From Promethearchaeota archaeon (GTDB taxonomy: Archaea > Asgardarchaeota > Lokiarchaeia > Sigyniarchaeales > Promethearchaeaceae), in the NCBI GenBank assembly GCA_016933055.1, contig JAFGBS010000019.1, forward strand, positions 1-64,000: DNA of 64,000 bases, in the 5' to 3' direction. The stretch's first letter is position 1; every line of letters begins with the position of its first letter. The position numbers and the translations under genes are program-made. Shown piece by piece: positions 28,616 through 37,503 of the stretch. A model generated the notes under the pieces. That model was not told the origin of the DNA. It worked only from the letters and a program-made list of their open reading frames with translations, and did no database searches.

Positions 28616-30436
28616 ATGTCATACGAGAACATTTCAGAGGAAGAGAAAGAACTCTACCTCGAGGTTTTAAGGGAAGGAACCACCCCCTTTGATAGATTTG
28701 TAAGTCGTGGAGATATAGAAGACGTAATAGACATCCCTCGAAGCCGTCAAACTATCGATCGGAACGTTTTCCGAGCTGTGCAGCAGACCCAATTGGATCA
28801 ATCAACACGATTAATTCCCATTCTCGGAGCTGCGGGTACGGGTAAAACACACGCCTATTGGGCTTATAAGGATCGAGAGCGCAAAATGCTCATAACTGAT
28901 GATACCGCGGAAGAACTTGTTTATGAAGGACCTAGTGGATGGACGATTGTGTATGTTCCAAGCCCACCTGCGTCGATTCGTATTTTATTACATGTTTATT
29001 CCTGCATAATTGATGAAATGGGTGCAGATATTCTCAAGATCGTATCCGGTAAATTAGTAAAGAAGTGGGGCGGTAAAAAGAAAAAGCATTTAGGATTATT
29101 TGGTTCAGCAGACATTGAAGAAGTGATTCAGGCTGGCATACGAAACTATCCGGGAGTGTTCGCGGATTGCGTGAAAGCCTTAGTTATTTACGAAATGGAT
29201 AAAGACAGAAAAGTGCTTGCTGAACGTTGGCTACTCGGAGAGGATTTAGATGAAGAAGAATTGGACATCCTTGGTATTAACTCGGTTATTGAAGAAGATG
29301 ATATTTGTCTTGCAATGATCAAACTCCTAACTGAACATACTGATAAAACAATTGTTTTATATTTAGATGAGTTGGAATCCCCATACCGAATGCATGGTCC
29401 CGATGCTGAACGAAAATTTTTGGAAATAATCAAACGGTTATATAATGAAGTCAAAAATCTGGTTATAATTATCGCCGTATTGAAAGAAATCTGGCCACGT
29501 ATTTTAGAAATTGCAGATATGCCCTTGCGATCGCGAATGGAACCAGAACATGAACTTCAAAACTGGACCCATGATGATCTTAAACTATATTTTGCTAAAT
29601 CTATGCTCCATTTCTGGAATCAGAATAATCTCAATCCACCAACATATCCATTATTTCCTCTAAATGACCAAGTATTGAATTCGATTTACCATAAAACTGA
29701 TGGAAATCAGAGGTCTATCATTAAACTCATACGGATATTTGTAGATAAAATTATTTCTGGTGAGATGACCCTTGAAGAACTCATGAAAGACGAATCCATT
29801 GTACCTGTTGCCAAACCGGAGTTGTTTAAAAGCGAAATTGATGAAGAAATCAAGAAACTCGCAGCAGAAGCGAAAAGCCAGGGTTCAACCAAAGAATCTC
29901 TAGCAGAAGCAATTGAAAAAATGATGCAGGAGGAAGATTTTATAATTGAGGTAAATCAACCTTCCGTTGCAGCTGCGGCATTGAAATGCATTAAAATAAT
30001 AGGAGATAAAAACAAATACGATTATAATGTGGATTTGGAATTTAAATTCCCATTAGGTCGTCGTAAAGTAACTCTCGCAGGTTTAGTAACCTATAATAAT
30101 CGTAGAATAGCACTTGAAGTACCTGCTGTAAAAGATTTTGATCGATCAGGGGGAGTTGCTGCATTTTATGCTGCTCAACGCATTCAAAACGCAATTATGC
30201 AAAACCAAATTGATGAAGCCATACTTATCGTTCCCGAAAACACCAAGGGTCAAAAATATCAATCGATTTTAAGTCAATATTCTCAAATTAACATAATCGA
30301 GCTAGATAATGAAGACGGTGAAACATTATTACGAGGAGCTGGAGCAGGAAAACCTTCAGTAGAGGGTTATGAAATTGCACAAATAATATTTCCAGAATTA
30401 CCAGATTACACACCTGAAGAAGAATCGGCTGAGTAA
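28616..30436 (+). CDS. P-loop ATPase with C-terminal alpha/beta domain
   Basis: A large ATPase (606 residues) of a family I cannot name. Walker A is GAAGTGKT (71-78) and Walker B is IVLYLDELES (about 243-252). The region after it, including RSRMEPEHEL and TDGNQRSIIKLIRIF, resembles the lid part of ORC/STAND-type AAA+ proteins. A Glu/Lys-rich helical linker (about 400-445) leads to an alpha/beta domain (VDLEFKFPLGRRKVTLAGLV, RIALEVPAVKDF, EAILIVPENTK) that hints at a restriction-endonuclease-like fold, but the catalytic PD-ExK set is not clear. It is convergent with the coiled-coil/winged-helix gene 8 bp away. No secretion signal is visible. Confidence 0.7.
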   Translation: MSYENISEEEKELYLEVLREGTTPFDRFVSRGDIEDVIDIPRSRQTIDRNVFRAVQQTQLDQSTRLIPILGAAGTGKTHAYWAYKDRERKMLITDDTAEELVYEGPSGWTIVYVPSPPASIRILLHVYSCIIDEMGADILKIVSGKLVKKWGGKKKKHLGLFGSADIEEVIQAGIRNYPGVFADCVKALVIYEMDKDRKVLAERWLLGEDLDEEELDILGINSVIEEDDICLAMIKLLTEHTDKTIVLYLDELESPYRMHGPDAERKFLEIIKRLYNEVKNLVIIIAVLKEIWPRILEIADMPLRSRMEPEHELQNWTHDDLKLYFAKSMLHFWNQNNLNPPTYPLFPLNDQVLNSIYHKTDGNQRSIIKLIRIFVDKIISGEMTLEELMKDESIVPVAKPELFKSEIDEEIKKLAAEAKSQGSTKESLAEAIEKMMQEEDFIIEVNQPSVAAAALKCIKIIGDKNKYDYNVDLEFKFPLGRRKVTLAGLVTYNNRRIALEVPAVKDFDRSGGVAAFYAAQRIQNAIMQNQIDEAILIVPENTKGQKYQSILSQYSQINIIELDNEDGETLLRGAGAGKPSVEGYEIAQIIFPELPDYTPEEESAE

Positions 30437-30444
30437 TTGTTATT

Positions 30445-31134
30445 TTATTTCCTTTTTTCTTTTGTAAAAATTCGACGAATTAGTTTTGCTAGTCCTGTTT
30501 CTTCATCGTAGGAAATGAGGTTCGCCTTCCGTAAGTCAAACACTGCACGCAGTACCATTGCCCCTGATATGCCTGTCGCTCCTTTAATTTCATCTTTACT
30601 CATTTCTTCCTTATCTCCATGTAATAAATCTAAAATTCGGTAATGAGGTGTTGCGTCATAAATTTCACTGATAAGAACTCCATAAATCTTCAGTAAATTC
30701 TTTATCTCCTCTAAATCAAACTCTTTCCGTTGAGCAGCCGTGGCGATTTCTTGAAAAGTCTTTAATTCTTCTTTTAAAATCTCATATTCTTGCAATAGTT
30801 CTTTTTGTTTCGAGGTTAATTCTCCAATTTTTACTTCTTTTTCCTTGGATTCTATCTTTAAAATACGTGCTTCGGTTTTTAACTCATTTTTCTCTAATTC
30901 CAAAGAATCTTTCATATTTTCTATATCTTGTTTCTCAGAACTTAGTCGATTTATTTCTTCTGACAGTCGGATTTTTTCCTCTTCTAATTCATTTTTTTTT
31001 TGTTCCAATTTTTCAAGATTAGTTTTTGTTTCAACTAATATTTGTGAAATTTCAGTGAAAACATTGCTTAATTTTTCTTCTGTAATACCCATGTAGGTGA
31101 TAGCTCGTTCTATCTTGTCAATTTCGTTTTTCAT
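30445..31134 (-). CDS. Coiled-coil protein with C-terminal winged helix
   Basis: Residues ~15-135 form a continuous Glu/Lys-rich heptad coiled coil. The last ~70 residues read as a winged-helix domain: HYRILDLLHGDKEEMSKDEIKGATGISGAMVLRAVFDLRKANLISYDEE, ie helix, recognition helix and a wing. This suggests a dimeric DNA-binding or scaffold protein. It is convergent with the P-loop ATPase and divergent from the HTH/ATP-cone gene across a 274-bp promoter region. The family is not recognised and no partner is proven. Confidence 0.72.
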   Translation of the reverse strand: MKNEIDKIERAITYMGITEEKLSNVFTEISQILVETKTNLEKLEQKKNELEEEKIRLSEEINRLSSEKQDIENMKDSLELEKNELKTEARILKIESKEKEVKIGELTSKQKELLQEYEILKEELKTFQEIATAAQRKEFDLEEIKNLLKIYGVLISEIYDATPHYRILDLLHGDKEEMSKDEIKGATGISGAMVLRAVFDLRKANLISYDEETGLAKLIRRIFTKEKRK

Positions 31135-31316
31135 AATGTAATATCTCCCGATTTTTTATTAATACTAACCCAAATCGAGATTATATTTGTTGTGTTTTTA
31201 TCTTGGTGATGAAATACTTTCATTCAGTTAGGTCCCGAAACTCAAAAGATAATACTTGGGGAAAACGTTTATAGAGCAATTTATCTAATGTATTTAGTGA
31301 TATTATCTTATTATAT

Positions 31317-31372
31317 TTGTCGGAAGCGACAGAATTAATAAAATGGCATAATTCGATGGCACGTTCCGACAA
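31317..31372. promoter_or_regulatory. Candidate operator: TTGTCGGAA ... TTCCGACAA palindromes
   Basis: TTGTCGGAA (31317-31325) and its exact reverse complement TTCCGACAA (31364-31372) are 38 nt apart, 36 nt before the ATP-cone regulator start. The first half-site also forms a small palindrome, TGTCG-GAAG-CGACA (31318-31331). The arrangement suits binding of a dimeric repressor, possibly the ArsR-type protein encoded downstream. Nothing else is recognised in the 31135-31408 spacer. Confidence 0.45.
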
Positions 31373-31408
31373 AAGTCAAAATATCACACACAAAAATGAG
31401 GGCTTAAA

Positions 31409-33739
31409 GTGAAACCAGATCTGTATAGTAGTCTTGGTGCATTTTCGAACAAAACTCGGATGGAAATAGTACGATTATTATTCCAAATCGGCAATCCCGT
31501 TGGTTTTACAAAATTGATGGAAGGGATCGGGTGTGATCCCGCAAATTCCTCCAATCTTGCAAATCATTTAAAAAAATTAGTAGAATTGGGTTTAGTTGAA
31601 AAAGATTCCAGTACCTATGCTCTTACCAAGTTAGGACTACAACTTTATGATCAAATTGATGGTATCGAAAAAACAATAGAAGAACATAACAAGGATATAC
31701 TAGTACGTACTTCCGATTTCTGTTTTGAGTCTTTTGATGAGAGAAAAATCACTGAAAATCTTATTAGAGAGGCTGATTTTTCGGAAGAAGAAGCCTTTTC
31801 TCTTGCAAAAATCGCAAAGCGTAAATTATTAACTGCAGAAATCACCTATCTAACAGCTCCCCTCATCCGTGAGTATATGAATGTCATTTTATTGGAGGAA
31901 GGAAAAGAAGAGGCACGACATAAACTTACACGTTTGGGATTACCTCCGTTTGACGTAAAACAGTTACTACATCAAGGGAATTTTGAAACAAGTATAATGC
32001 TGTATAATGAACTTGGAAAACACATAATGGAACAATTCCTTCTTTTAAACCTCTTACCTCAAAGATTTGCTGATTTTTACCTATCTGGCAAGCTATTTTT
32101 TCTTCATCCTGAAAGTTGGGGATTGATTCCCCTCGAAGTAGTTATTCCAGGAGAAAAGTTTACAAAAATTATAATAGAGATGTGTGAAGAATATGATCCA
32201 GATGATCCAGAGGAACAGCCCTCATTAAACCAGTTCCTTCCCCTAGTGATTAATAACTTTTTTGAATATCTTCGTAATTTCTTTAGCGGTGGTGCGGTAA
32301 TTACAGAATTTGAATACGTTCTACGGGAACTTCATTTCCACTTCAAAAAGTCACAGGCAGCAATTCTAGATTTATTATTTGAGATGATTCCTTCGCTTAA
32401 AATCCAATACTCCCATGATAAACGTACAAATCATAGCAAGATTTGGGAGCTTTGGATTGAAATTGATCTTAACAATTTAGACACATACAGTGATGAAATT
32501 GAATGCATTATAAATAAATATCATGAAGATATTCGAAAATGTTCACCAGATTTTTCAAGTGGATTAATATACAAACCCAATCTTATAATGAATTTCTCAC
32601 CCCAATGTAAAACTATTATTCTGGACGCAAAACAGTTCACTGATCTACCCGAAATTTACCAAAAAATATTGGAAATTTCGCAGTCTCATAATATAACGAT
32701 TATATCCCCACCTGCGCTTAAAAGTCAAAAATTTAAAAAAATGATAATCACTCCCCACTTGAATCCAATATATATCGATAACACTTCCGAATCTATACTA
32801 GTATTGGATAAAATATATGTAAACCTCCCAAAGATCATCCAAATCAGTGAAAATCCTCCAACCTCCCATAGTTCAAGAGTAGCGTGTGCATTTACGACCA
32901 AGAGTTCTTTTTCTTTAGATAAAACTAAAGAAGATATCGAGAGAGATATTAACAAATTCACTGAAACTCTAAAAGAATGGATCTGCCATGCAATCAACCT
33001 TTTTGACGAGAAAATGGCTCTTATATCGAAAAATATCGGGAAATTCAAACTGTGGAACTCCGTATCCAAAAAGGTGTTTAACAGGGATCTATTCCAAAAA
33101 CCGACGGATTTAATTGATTATGATGGACACATCCCTATATTTTGTGGGATTTGTTTAAACGGTTTAACAGAAACAGTGCAATATTTCACAGGATTTTCAG
33201 CGGATAAACACTCGGAATCATTCGCATTTTTAACCAAAATACTTTCTACAGTTTCCAATTTATTGAAAAGTAATTCACAACCGAATGGTGTTAGCTATGT
33301 ACTGAGTCAAGCCCACCTAGACAATTACCTCCATGTTAGATTTCACCAAGATTCGAGTTTAATACATTATTTGATGCAAAACAAGATATCACTGGAAAAT
33401 GATCAAGAAAATCAAAACAAAGATAAATCGGTGTATGCTCATTCAGTATTTAACAACCATACCGTTTATAATTTGAAAAAACTCGCTCATAATTTCAAAA
33501 TATATCAAAAAGATATGGATCTTGCGTATCTAAATATTGATATTACCCACCCATTAGAAACCTCGCATTTATTGGGTTCATTTAAGACTATTTTAAGGAA
33601 TCGAATCCATTCATTCGGGTTCTCACGGATTATAAATTACCAACATTCATCTTTATATCGATATGCTGGCTCTTACAAACCCCTTTCCTATTATCATTCC
33701 CCCATTCAAGAACTAATCCGACAAAAACCTACAAAGTGA
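31409..33739 (+). CDS. ArsR-type winged helix + ATP-cone + NrdD-like pseudoenzyme
   Basis: Three parts can be read. Residues 1-85 are an ArsR-type winged helix (SNKTRMEIVRLLF, ANHLKKLVELGLVEKD). Residues ~97-182 are an ATP-cone like that of NrdR and class I/III ribonucleotide reductases (FDERKITENLIREA, LLTAEITYLTAPLIREYM, RLGLPPFD). The remaining ~590 residues follow anaerobic reductase NrdD in outline: a PQRFADFYLSGKLFFLHPE segment and, near the end, ICLNGLTETVQYFTG matching the GLNE strand. The expected glycyl-radical loop and the C-terminal zinc cysteines are absent, so it cannot be an active reductase. It may be a nucleotide-sensing regulator of RNR genes; that is inference. Confidence 0.72.
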   Translation: MKPDLYSSLGAFSNKTRMEIVRLLFQIGNPVGFTKLMEGIGCDPANSSNLANHLKKLVELGLVEKDSSTYALTKLGLQLYDQIDGIEKTIEEHNKDILVRTSDFCFESFDERKITENLIREADFSEEEAFSLAKIAKRKLLTAEITYLTAPLIREYMNVILLEEGKEEARHKLTRLGLPPFDVKQLLHQGNFETSIMLYNELGKHIMEQFLLLNLLPQRFADFYLSGKLFFLHPESWGLIPLEVVIPGEKFTKIIIEMCEEYDPDDPEEQPSLNQFLPLVINNFFEYLRNFFSGGAVITEFEYVLRELHFHFKKSQAAILDLLFEMIPSLKIQYSHDKRTNHSKIWELWIEIDLNNLDTYSDEIECIINKYHEDIRKCSPDFSSGLIYKPNLIMNFSPQCKTIILDAKQFTDLPEIYQKILEISQSHNITIISPPALKSQKFKKMIITPHLNPIYIDNTSESILVLDKIYVNLPKIIQISENPPTSHSSRVACAFTTKSSFSLDKTKEDIERDINKFTETLKEWICHAINLFDEKMALISKNIGKFKLWNSVSKKVFNRDLFQKPTDLIDYDGHIPIFCGICLNGLTETVQYFTGFSADKHSESFAFLTKILSTVSNLLKSNSQPNGVSYVLSQAHLDNYLHVRFHQDSSLIHYLMQNKISLENDQENQNKDKSVYAHSVFNNHTVYNLKKLAHNFKIYQKDMDLAYLNIDITHPLETSHLLGSFKTILRNRIHSFGFSRIINYQHSSLYRYAGSYKPLSYYHSPIQELIRQKPTK

Positions 33740-33744
33740 GTTAT

Positions 33745-34917
33745 TTACCCCTTTTTGATTCCCTTTATAATCCTAGTAAATACATCCCAAGATGTTTGGG
33801 TGATTTGGGAAAGATTCATTGCTGAATGCAATTTGAACTGTATACTCGGTATGTGATATCGTTCCATAAGCTTGTAACACAAAGTATTTCTGAAATAAGG
33901 TTGATTGAGCTGGATTTCTTCTTTCATGCCATTACAATACCTGATCAAGAGCTTTACAATCTTCTGGTAGAGGTTGCGAGCCTTTTTATTACTTAATAAA
34001 TCTACAGGATAAATGTAAGGACGTATAGTTTTATTATCTTGGAAAAAGGAATGCATTTCTAAGTATAAATTAGGTTTGTTTTTCTCTAAGTATTTCCAAA
34101 TATGCTGATTTTCTTCTGGCATATCATCAGTATTCTCAAACCACGCAAAAAAGGGATTCTCACCTTTAGAGTTGACCATATTGGTTCCCAATATCATACC
34201 ATCTGGATTTTGAAAAAATATACATTCTAGAGAAAAATGAGATAAAAAATCATCCCAAAATTCTGCACCTTTGTTTAAGAACTCTTGTAAAATTGTTAAC
34301 GTAGCAAAATCTCCACATTCATTTGGTTGTGGAGAACCTGCAATGAGAATCTTGCAACAGTTGTCTTGAGTTTCACTATCGGATTTTATCTTAAGAGAAT
34401 ATATGGAATTACGCATCGGAGATAGTCCTATTTGTGTCAATTTTAAGAAAGTGGGATATAGTTCAGCCAAACGCTCAATTTCATCGAGTAATTGTGAATA
34501 TGGAAAAGCTAACATATTAGAAATTATGAGTTTCTGATAAGATTGGAGTAAGAGATTGATAGACATGCTTTGAGGTGTTGCTCGAATGGTATCACGGGGA
34601 AGTTTCTCCGGTAAGATTTGCTTATTAGGAGAGAATGTCCATAGAGAAGGATTGAGACTAAATTGCCATCCTTTCCATACATCATCATAATCCGCAATTG
34701 CTGTAACAGTAACATGTTGGGGATCCTTTTGTAGATTCTCAATTTGGAATTTAAAATAATAAGCTTGATTAGAATAATTCTCTCCAGGATCCCTTTTCGG
34801 TTCGAAACTGTAGATATCCCCCGGATATTTTCTAAAATTTATTGCATTACCCCCTTCAATTTCCGAGGTAAGCAAGAATTTTCTATCTTTAAATTGACGT
34901 ATTGGTTCCATATGCAT
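33745..34917 (-). CDS. M14 carboxypeptidase-like protein, probably inactive
   Basis: An M14 zinc-carboxypeptidase fold with an N-terminal beta domain like that of cytosolic carboxypeptidases (CCP/Nna1). Family landmarks are present: the GLSPMRNSIYSLKI strand, a metal-loop equivalent GSPQPNE (194-200), FFQNPDGM (NPDG, 235-241) and LEMHSFF (His289, third ligand). But the first zinc ligand of the HPGE motif is replaced (Q197-P-N-E), and the usual catalytic Glu near the C-terminus is not visible (IQFKLHS). So it is probably a pseudo-peptidase or binds its ligand differently. There is no signal peptide, so it is cytoplasmic. It shares a short divergent promoter with glucan phosphorylase. Confidence 0.75.
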   Translation of the reverse strand: MHMEPIRQFKDRKFLLTSEIEGGNAINFRKYPGDIYSFEPKRDPGENYSNQAYYFKFQIENLQKDPQHVTVTAIADYDDVWKGWQFSLNPSLWTFSPNKQILPEKLPRDTIRATPQSMSINLLLQSYQKLIISNMLAFPYSQLLDEIERLAELYPTFLKLTQIGLSPMRNSIYSLKIKSDSETQDNCCKILIAGSPQPNECGDFATLTILQEFLNKGAEFWDDFLSHFSLECIFFQNPDGMILGTNMVNSKGENPFFAWFENTDDMPEENQHIWKYLEKNKPNLYLEMHSFFQDNKTIRPYIYPVDLLSNKKARNLYQKIVKLLIRYCNGMKEEIQLNQPYFRNTLCYKLMERYHIPSIQFKLHSAMNLSQITQTSWDVFTRIIKGIKKG

Positions 34918-34968
34918 TATGAATTCTAGATATAAAGTTATTAAAGTTCTCTATAGTATAATGGTATT

Positions 34969-36690
34969 ATGCAAGATCAAAAAAACGATGCTGCAATGAG
35001 GCGTATAGCTTATTTTTCCATGGAAATTGGAGCCCATAGTGATATTCCTACTTATTCTGGGGGATTGGGAGTACTAGCGGGTGATACTATACGCAGTGCT
35101 GCTGATTTAGAGATTCCAATGGTAGCTGTAACCCTATGCTATGATAAAGGTTATTTCTTCCAAATTATTAACGGAGATGGATATCAAGTCGAACACGAGA
35201 TCCGTTGGGATTTTTCTGACACGTTCGATCTACTTCCTAAAATCATTGATTTAGAAATTCAAGGAAAAAAAGTCAAATTAGGTGCATGGAAATACGAAGT
35301 AAAGGGGGAGCACGGTTGGACTATTCCAGTGTATTTATTAGATACGGATGTAGAGGGTAATGAACAATGGCAACGAAATTTCACTCACGTTTTATATGAT
35401 TCTACACCATTTCAGCGTATCGTTCAAGAAGTGATTTTAGGTATTGGGGGTGCTAAATTATTAGAGGAGTTGGGTTATAAAAATATTTCAACGTATCATA
35501 TGAATGAGGGACATGCAGCATTTCTTACATTATATTTATTTAATAAATTCAAAGGGGATTTGAAACGTGTAAAAGAAAAATGCGTTTTTACAACTCATAC
35601 TCCTGTACCAGCGGGTCATGATCAATTCGATTATAATTTAGTAAAAGATGTTCTACGGGGTCAAACACCCGATGAAATCAGAAAATATGCCGGACAAAAT
35701 GATCTCAACATGACAAAGTTAGCGCTTTCTATGTCTCGTTATATTAATGGAGTATCTAAAAAACATGGAGAAGTTAGCCGAAATATGTTCCCGGGAACTA
35801 AAATTGATTATATTACAAATGGTGTCCATTCAAGATTTTGGACAAATCCCCACCTCACCAAAGTATTGGATTCTTTTGAAACGGACGAAATACATTGGGC
35901 TGATTCCTGGTTTGATAAAATATGGAAACTTGATGCTGATGACTTATGGCGTGCTCATACCAAAGCTAAATACGATTTATTGGATTACGAAAAATCCAAT
36001 CACTATGTACTATTCGATCGTGAAATTCTAACTATAGGTTTCGCGAGAAGATTCACGGGATACAAACGTGCAACCTTAATTTTCAATGATCTTGAGAAAC
36101 TGGCAAAGATCGCTGAGAAGAAAATTCAGTTTTTGTTTGCCGGGAAAGCCCATCCTCGAGATGATTATGGAAAATCTCTCATTAAAATGATTGATGATTA
36201 CTCGGAAGTATTATGGAATAATTATCGAATTAAAGTCGCTTTTCTTGAAAATTATGATATGGATCTTGCAAAAATAATGATTAGCGGTTGTGATGTGTGG
36301 CTAAACAATCCTATCCGGTATCGAGAAGCAAGCGGAACATCGGGAATGAAAGCAGCACATAATGGATTATTGAATTTAAGCGTTCTTGATGGATGGTGGA
36401 TAGAAGGATATAAAATGGACCCCCTTGCGGGATGGGCTATTGGACCAGCGCCTGGAGAACCCGGGTGTGAGGAAAACAACGATAGAGTAGAAGCTCAAAA
36501 TATTTACACCTTACTGGAAAAAGAGGTAATTCCATTGTATTATAAAAATCGTTCTGAATGGATTAATCGTATGAGACACGCAATCGCCTTAGGATCTTAT
36601 TTCAATACTCATCGAATGATCCGTGAATATGCAGATAAAGCATATAACTTGATAGAACAACCTCGATGGACTACTAGCGAGTTATTATGA
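34969..36690 (+). CDS. glgP: Alpha-glucan (glycogen) phosphorylase, short GT35 form
   Basis: A PLP-dependent glucan phosphorylase that releases glucose-1-phosphate from glycogen-type polymers. The 573-residue length fits the short archaeal/thermophile form. Landmarks are AYFSMEIGAHSDIPTYSGGL at the N-terminus, TYHMNEGHAAFLTL, FTTHTPVPAGHD, GFARRFTGYKR and REASGTSGMKAAHNGLLNLS (PLP-binding Lys) plus DGWWIEGY. With GAPDH and PGK elsewhere in the window it supports sugar-polymer storage and glycolysis. The start is the first ATG, with no strong ribosome-binding site, as common for leaderless archaeal transcripts. Confidence 0.9.
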   Translation: MQDQKNDAAMRRIAYFSMEIGAHSDIPTYSGGLGVLAGDTIRSAADLEIPMVAVTLCYDKGYFFQIINGDGYQVEHEIRWDFSDTFDLLPKIIDLEIQGKKVKLGAWKYEVKGEHGWTIPVYLLDTDVEGNEQWQRNFTHVLYDSTPFQRIVQEVILGIGGAKLLEELGYKNISTYHMNEGHAAFLTLYLFNKFKGDLKRVKEKCVFTTHTPVPAGHDQFDYNLVKDVLRGQTPDEIRKYAGQNDLNMTKLALSMSRYINGVSKKHGEVSRNMFPGTKIDYITNGVHSRFWTNPHLTKVLDSFETDEIHWADSWFDKIWKLDADDLWRAHTKAKYDLLDYEKSNHYVLFDREILTIGFARRFTGYKRATLIFNDLEKLAKIAEKKIQFLFAGKAHPRDDYGKSLIKMIDDYSEVLWNNYRIKVAFLENYDMDLAKIMISGCDVWLNNPIRYREASGTSGMKAAHNGLLNLSVLDGWWIEGYKMDPLAGWAIGPAPGEPGCEENNDRVEAQNIYTLLEKEVIPLYYKNRSEWINRMRHAIALGSYFNTHRMIREYADKAYNLIEQPRWTTSELL

Positions 36691-36744
36691 ACTTTTCACT
36701 CCATTTGATCAATTATATAAACTTAAAACGCATCACCATAAAAC

Positions 36745-37467
36745 ATGGCAGATCCGGAACTCATCTCAACTATCTTTGAAGGTAGTTTGATTTTTCTCAT
36801 CGGAGTGTTTTTACTATTTATATTAATAAAATATCGGAAAGGAAAAAGTAAACTGAAATTACTGGTATTTTGGATTTTCTTTTTCATTTTACTAGCATTT
36901 CTTTTAGTATTCATATCTCGATTAACATATTATAGATTAGATGTGGAAAATTATCCAAATTTATTAGCACGATGGTTTTTATTAAGGATTGGATGGTATC
37001 GTTTCTCATTTGCTTTAATTATAGTTTCCACCTATTTTTCCTTTCTTCTCAAAGAAGCAATTTTCGACTCTAAACGTAACCGAGGAATGCATGTATTTAT
37101 AGTATTGCTTGGTATTGGTGGGATCATATTTTCTATTGCCAGCCCTTCGACCGCAGCGTTATCGGATACATCTTACCATCTAGGCATCTTTTTGACAGTA
37201 TTCTTGTATGTCTTTATAGTGTACATAGAATTCATAATCAAATCGACTAAGCTTTACAGACATATAGAAAAAACGGATAAAACCTACCGAAATGCGATCC
37301 TTTCATTGATAATAATGGCTTATTGTTTCATATCGACTATGTTGATGTTTGTGTTCGATCGAATATTTTTTGAAGACCCCTATTCAATATTCTACTATCT
37401 TGCTGATGTATTGATTCTAGTGGGAATTGTATTCGCTTATTTTGGATATGTAAAGCCAAAGGCATGA
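36745..37467 (+). CDS. Polytopic membrane protein, about seven helices
   Basis: A 240-residue integral membrane protein with about seven hydrophobic helices, roughly at 7-27, 34-55, 78-100, 113-130, 143-165, 185-205 and 215-235, joined by short charged loops (KYRKGKSK, EAIFDSKRNRG, RHIEKTDKTYR). No known transporter or rhodopsin motif is visible; in particular the retinal-lysine region of helix G is not recognisable. It lies between glucan phosphorylase and TyrRS and is convergent with the latter. Function unknown. Confidence 0.7.
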   Translation: MADPELISTIFEGSLIFLIGVFLLFILIKYRKGKSKLKLLVFWIFFFILLAFLLVFISRLTYYRLDVENYPNLLARWFLLRIGWYRFSFALIIVSTYFSFLLKEAIFDSKRNRGMHVFIVLLGIGGIIFSIASPSTAALSDTSYHLGIFLTVFLYVFIVYIEFIIKSTKLYRHIEKTDKTYRNAILSLIIMAYCFISTMLMFVFDRIFFEDPYSIFYYLADVLILVGIVFAYFGYVKPKA

Positions 37468-37489
37468 AAACTAGGGAAACAAGGAAATT

Positions 37490-37503
37490 AAAAAATTTTT
37501 TTT
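37490..37503. terminator. Bidirectional A6T8 tract between convergent genes
   Basis: AAAAAATTTTTTTT sits between the stop codons of the membrane-protein gene (plus) and TyrRS (minus). Archaeal transcription commonly ends at T-runs, and this self-complementary A/T tract provides one on each strand. Confidence 0.5.
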
